DNA of 64,000 nt from Paenibacillus glycanilyticus NBRC 16618 (GTDB taxonomy: Bacteria > Bacillota > Bacilli > Paenibacillales > Paenibacillaceae). Below are positions 60,943 to 64,000 of the stretch, piece by piece. Where the stretch lies: positions 1 to 64,000 of the forward strand of contig NZ_BILY01000017.1 of the NCBI RefSeq assembly GCF_004000805.1, given 5' to 3'. Both the position numbers and the translations under genes were made by a program. The notes beneath the pieces were generated by a model. That model saw nothing but the letters and a program-made list of their open reading frames with translations, was not told where the DNA came from and did no database searches. Position 1 is the stretch's first letter; each line of letters starts with the position of its first letter.

Positions 60943-61650
60943 TCAGCAATCGACACAACCGGAAACATTGGTTCCCGCTAGCGACAATCTGCCATCTTCC
61001 ATCCGATACACTTTATCGCAATATTCAAGCATGCGTTCATCATGCGTGACCATAATTGCTGCTTTACGACGCGACTTTACCTCATTTGCAATCAGACTGA
61101 CCACCTCATGGGCACGCTTGGTGTCCAGACTGGCCGTAGGCTCATCCGCCAAAATAACGTTGGGATTGTTTATTAAAGCACGCGCGATGGCCGTACGCTG
61201 CTTTTCACCGCCTGAAAGTTCCTCTGGGTAGCTCTTCAATTTGGATCCGAGCCCTATCTCCTCGAGCAGCTTAACGGCAAACATCCGATCCTTGGATCTC
61301 ACCTTTCCCGACATTTTCTTCACTAAAAGCAACTGGTCAAGGACGTTCAAATAGGGGACCAGATTGGATGATTGCATAATAAAGCCGATTTCTTTCAATC
61401 GTACATTCGAAAGTTCTTTCTCGGAAAGCTTAGAGAGAAGATGCCCATTCAAGTTGACTTCTCCTTCTGAAGCTTTAAGCAATGCACCCGCAATGGAAAG
61501 AAACGTACTCTTGCCTGACCCGGAAGGCCCGACGACAGCAACAAGCTCCCCAGGCTCCACCGAAATAGAGACCTTTTCAAGCGCGGATATCCGATTCCTT
61601 CCCTCGGCATAATACTTCGTAACATTGCTGATATGGAGTCCTGTTGTCAT
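60943..61650 (-). CDS. ABC transporter ATP-binding protein, LolD/MacB type
   Basis: A 235-residue ATPase: Walker A GPSGSGKST near 39, Q-loop FIMQSSNL, signature ELSGGEKQRTAIARALI near 140, Walker B VILADEPTASLDT near 162, switch MVTHDERM. The family serves efflux and envelope export with FtsX-like permeases. The end GCVDC with two cysteines is not a usual family feature. ATG with GGGAGGG upstream; it starts exactly at the permease stop, so the two are coupled. Confidence 0.9.
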   Translation of the reverse strand: MTTGLHISNVTKYYAEGRNRISALEKVSISVEPGELVAVVGPSGSGKSTFLSIAGALLKASEGEVNLNGHLLSKLSEKELSNVRLKEIGFIMQSSNLVPYLNVLDQLLLVKKMSGKVRSKDRMFAVKLLEEIGLGSKLKSYPEELSGGEKQRTAIARALINNPNVILADEPTASLDTKRAHEVVSLIANEVKSRRKAAIMVTHDERMLEYCDKVYRMEDGRLSLAGTNVSGCVDC

Positions 61651-62771
61651 TATTCTGCCCTCCCAAGCGCCTTCAGTGGATCAATCATCGTTATTTTACG
61701 AACCGAGACCAGTGAACTAAGAACGGCTATGACAAGAAGAATGACAGAGTACTCGATAACGAGGTTCGTCTCCAACTTGAACGGCATTCCCTTCGGCATG
61801 ATTGCCGCAGTCCCGTAAGTAAGCAGAACGCCAATAACGATACTCGTCAATGATAGTACAACGACCTGTGAGACAATGGCAGTGCTTAGAAAACCGTTTC
61901 TTGCGCCGATGGCTTTCATTACGCCGAATTGATTGGTCTTCTGCATCGTAATGACATAGAAGAATACTCCGAGCACGAATGCCGATATCGCAAGCAAAAA
62001 GCCCAGCATCATCATAATCGAGCCGTTTTCCTCCTTATACCCCGGCATGCCGTGAATAGCCGCTCCGCGCGTGACGGCATCGGTATTGGAGAGCTTGCTG
62101 CTAATATAAGTAGGATCGATATGCTTGCCCTGCAACATGATTGCATTAATCGGGCCAGCAATTCCCTTATCCGAGCCCGGCGCGGCGAACGCAATCTTCC
62201 GCCATTCGGACATCGGAACAAATACGGCTGAGAGGTGGTTGTACGTCTGATTATCAACGAATCCGATAATTGTCAAAGCTTGTGTCGAGCCGTCAAGTTG
62301 AAAAGTATCCCCAAGCTTAAAGCCTTCATCCTTCATCGTCTTGTTCACAATGACGCCTGTTGGATTGGCTATAGATAATCCTTCACCCTCAATTACTGTC
62401 GGCTCCAGGAAGCTGCCGGGAAGTATCCCTAACATTGCGATATCGACTTTATCCTCGTTCTTTGTGCTATTTCCTTTCAAAGCGGTGGCCATCGTACTTC
62501 CCATTGGGGATGCGGCTGTTACATTAGACAATTTCTCCGCTTGCGCCACCAATTCATCGGATATCAAGGACTTGCCCATGGTCGACTGCGCTCCTTGTTC
62601 AAAGACGACATAATCGGCCTTCATGTTTTGGAAAGTGGACGCCGCAAGCGTCGATAATCCATTTCCAAGTCCCGATAGGATGAATACTAACCAAGCAACT
62701 AAAACAAAAATAATGACAATCATCAAAAATTTCATCTTGCTGTGCATGAGTTCCTTTAAAGCTAAAAACAT
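61650..62771 (-). CDS. ABC transporter permease, FtsX/MacB/HrtB type
   Basis: A 373-residue permease: N-terminal helix (MKFLMIVIIFVLVAWLVFILSGL), a periplasmic-type MacB core domain of about 210 residues on the outer face (TFQNMKADYVVFEQGAQSTMGKSL onward), and three C-terminal helices (MMMLGFLLAISAFVLGVFFYV, VVVLSLTSIVIGVLLTYG, SVILLVIAVLSSLVSV) ending in the FtsX-type IDPLKALGRAE. Single FtsX domain of HrtB size, so a dimer with two ATPases is expected. Cargo unknown: haem, peptides or antibiotics are all possible. Regulated by the upstream TetR gene. Confidence 0.88.
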   Translation of the reverse strand: MFLALKELMHSKMKFLMIVIIFVLVAWLVFILSGLGNGLSTLAASTFQNMKADYVVFEQGAQSTMGKSLISDELVAQAEKLSNVTAASPMGSTMATALKGNSTKNEDKVDIAMLGILPGSFLEPTVIEGEGLSIANPTGVIVNKTMKDEGFKLGDTFQLDGSTQALTIIGFVDNQTYNHLSAVFVPMSEWRKIAFAAPGSDKGIAGPINAIMLQGKHIDPTYISSKLSNTDAVTRGAAIHGMPGYKEENGSIMMMLGFLLAISAFVLGVFFYVITMQKTNQFGVMKAIGARNGFLSTAIVSQVVVLSLTSIVIGVLLTYGTAAIMPKGMPFKLETNLVIEYSVILLVIAVLSSLVSVRKITMIDPLKALGRAE

Positions 62772-62797
62772 GCTCTCTCACTCCTCGCTCTTCATTT

Positions 62798-62813
62798 ATG
62801 ACACATGTGTCAT
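62798..62813. promoter_or_regulatory. TetR operator candidate 1
   Basis: ATGACACATGTGTCAT is a perfect 16-bp palindrome 27 bases before the permease start codon, downstream of the predicted promoter. Confidence 0.65.
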
Positions 62814-62855
62814 TTTTGTTATAGATGAAGCACTTTCACAGATTCCGTCCCCCCT

Positions 62856-62885
62856 ATTAAACAACATATCCGACACTTGTGTCAA
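62856..62885 (-). promoter_or_regulatory. ABC operon promoter with TetR operator candidate 2
   Basis: On the minus strand TTGACA (62880-62885), 18 bases, TTTAAT (62856-62861). GACAC-TT-GTGTC (62872-62883) overlaps the -35 and matches the core of the operator at 62798-62813 in ten of twelve bases. Two sites, one on the -35 and one in the leader, suit repression by a TetR dimer pair. Confidence 0.6.
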
Positions 62886-62902
62886 ATTAAAAAAAGAGCC
62901 AC

Positions 62903-63469
62903 CTACCTTTGTGCTCCTCCTATCCACATTTGAAACAAAAGCTTGCTCCACTCAGGATTAGGGAGGTTTATCATATTAGGAGTGTTAATGAGGTTGAAAA
63001 AACCACCGATCAGTACCGGGAGCGGAATGTCTTCTCTGAGATTTTTCTCTTGTTGCGCTCTTTGAAAGAGACGCGTAAGTTGAATTTTTAGCGTAGTATG
63101 GCCTTGCTCAACAACATCTAGATCCCGACTAGCCGCAGCCGAATTTGTTGTATTAATTTTATGAGCATCGCCTAAAAGTTGATGAAGCTTGGATTCGTCA
63201 ACATAAATGCCAAGCAGTTCCTGAAGGGCTTGCATCGTATCGGTCTCATCGATTGCCGAAGCCTTCTCGATGACGCTCGAGATCACACGCTTCATGCAGG
63301 CAGCCACAATTTCTTCTTTATTGGCATAATACTGATAAATCGTACTCCTGGCACCGGGTAAATGCTGCGAAAGCAACTTGAGGTGAAACCCGTCATATCC
63401 ATGCTCCAGCACTAACTTTTTTGTTATGTCCAGTAGTTCTGACTCCGTATATGATGGTTTTCTTCCCAT
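62903..63469 (-). CDS. TetR/AcrR-family transcriptional regulator
   Basis: A 188-residue repressor: HTH TESELLDITKKLVLEHGYDGFHLKLLSQHLPGARSTIYQYYANKEEIVAACMK (about 8-60) and a variable helical ligand domain with FFNLINTPNMINLPNPEWSKLLFQMWIGG at the end. AAGGGAG precedes the ATG. It sits upstream of the ABC permease and ATPase on the same strand with two matching dyads in the gap, so it most likely represses them when no substrate is present. Confidence 0.9.
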   Translation of the reverse strand: MGRKPSYTESELLDITKKLVLEHGYDGFHLKLLSQHLPGARSTIYQYYANKEEIVAACMKRVISSVIEKASAIDETDTMQALQELLGIYVDESKLHQLLGDAHKINTTNSAAASRDLDVVEQGHTTLKIQLTRLFQRAQQEKNLREDIPLPVLIGGFFNLINTPNMINLPNPEWSKLLFQMWIGGAQR

Positions 63470-63638
63470 AATTACTTCTCCCTTCAGCATTTCAAAATAC
63501 ATTATTCTCGGTATTCCTTTTCTGAGAATGAAAGAGAACTTCTAGTTTGAAATATCAGTCTAACATAACTGCAAGTGAAATGGTAATCTCACAGCCAGCT
63601 ACTGTGTCATTGCGTTATCCTGCCCTTTACTTCAGCAT

Positions 63639-63670
63639 AAATGGCAACTGATCCGGATCAGTTGCCATTT
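63639..63670 (-). terminator. long palindromic terminator after the NIPSNAP gene
   Basis: AAATGGCAACTGATCC followed directly by its complement at 63655-63670: a perfect 32-bp palindrome without a spacer. The minus strand continues with TATGCTGAAG, so the U-tract is only the ATTT of the stem; a bidirectional role is possible. Confidence 0.65.
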
Positions 63671-63700
63671 ATTGTTCTTGACTAACGTTTTCCCTCTAGT

Positions 63701-64000
63701 TCAATTTCCCAATCCGAAAAATTCAGCTTGATTCATAAAATATTCATCAATTTTTTCGACTATGAGCCCTCCGTTTTCTTCCGAGTTGCGTTTTACTTGA
63801 ATCCATTCAATGTCTTTCTTAAACTGCTCCCATAGCCTTTGACGCTGCGCCATATCCTTAAATTCCATCACATAATATAGTTTATTTTGGCCTGTTGCAT
63901 CTATCCAGAAATTCACGACCTTCATTCCCAGTCTTGTAAAAATTCTAAACGTATGCTCCTTAAATCTGTCTTGAATGGCATCCATTCGACCTTCGTAAAT
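63701..64000 (-). CDS. NIPSNAP family protein, 5' end outside the window
   Basis: The last 100 codons of a small dimeric alpha+beta barrel (ferredoxin-like) protein: IYEGRMDAIQDRFKEHTFRIFTRLGMKVVNFW, LYYVMEFKDMAQRQRLWEQFKKDIEWIQVKRNSEENGG, ending FFGLGN. The order strand, helix, strand, D-x-A-x-R-x-x-x-W-x-x-F and IDEYFM matches NIPSNAP. The frame stays open to the window edge with no start; families are about 105-115 residues, so only about five to ten residues should be missing. Function unclear. Confidence 0.85.
   Translation of the reverse strand: MYEGRMDAIQDRFKEHTFRIFTRLGMKVVNFWIDATGQNKLYYVMEFKDMAQRQRLWEQFKKDIEWIQVKRNSEENGGLIVEKIDEYFMNQAEFFGLGN

Noticed and set aside
1-64000. Insertion sequences, prophage genes, tRNA or rRNA genes
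   Set aside because: I looked for transposase DDE-type proteins, integrases, terminal inverted repeats with target duplications, phage structural genes and tRNA cloverleaf ends and found none that I could support.

Overview
This window reads as the chromosome of a spore-forming Firmicute, most likely Paenibacillus or a close relative (inference from gene content and order; no search was run). Supporting signs are strong AGGAGG-type ribosome binding sites, many TTG/GTG starts, sporulation and germination genes (ytrH, ytrI, yheC/yheD family, GerA-type tricistron), and a core gene order close to the Bacillus subtilis yt region.

Layout. 1-10.9 kb: a small membrane protein, recQ, the TCA genes mdh, icd and citZ on the minus strand, then ppx and ppk, which converge and overlap by 10 bases, and a hotdog thioesterase. 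11-15.7 kb: pyk, accA, accD, a 62-residue protein and a PgpA-like phosphatase, all minus strand. 15.8-25.7 kb: dnaE, divergent from ytrH-ytrI-ytpI, an RsgA-type GTPase, ytoI, and two long intergenic regions full of hairpins and palindromic repeats. 25.8-31.5 kb: the most distinctive cassette, a tightly coupled plus-strand operon of four YheC/YheD-type ATP-grasp proteins in a long-short-long-short pattern, closed by a GNAT acetyltransferase. 31.5-36 kb: an S-layer-homology protein with a histidine kinase/response regulator pair; identical-looking direct-repeat sites lie upstream of both. 36-40 kb: glycine betaine OpuA transporter with a divergent GbsR-type regulator and a perfect palindrome between them. 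40-47.6 kb: YwaF-like membrane protein, ECF sigma/anti-sigma pair, LysR regulator, and a GerA-type germinant receptor operon. 47.6-57 kb: accessory genes (CDF transporter, epimerase, HxlR, PadR with two DUF1048 proteins, MerR with nitroreductase) mixed with decaying genes: an aldo/keto reductase scar and an aminotransferase class V pseudogene lacking its lysine region. 57-64 kb: a PmtA-like methyltransferase overlapping a VanRS-like two-component system, an orphan GerC-type lipoprotein, a TetR-controlled MacB/HrtB-type ABC transporter with two palindromic operators, and a NIPSNAP gene cut by the window edge.

How the parts relate: citZ-icd and mdh supply TCA steps, pyk and accAD link glycolysis to fatty-acid synthesis, and ppx/ppk set polyphosphate level. 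Sporulation is served by ytrHI, the ATP-grasp cassette (spore surface by family precedent) and the germination genes. Regulators sit beside their likely targets in at least seven places, several with visible dyad operators.
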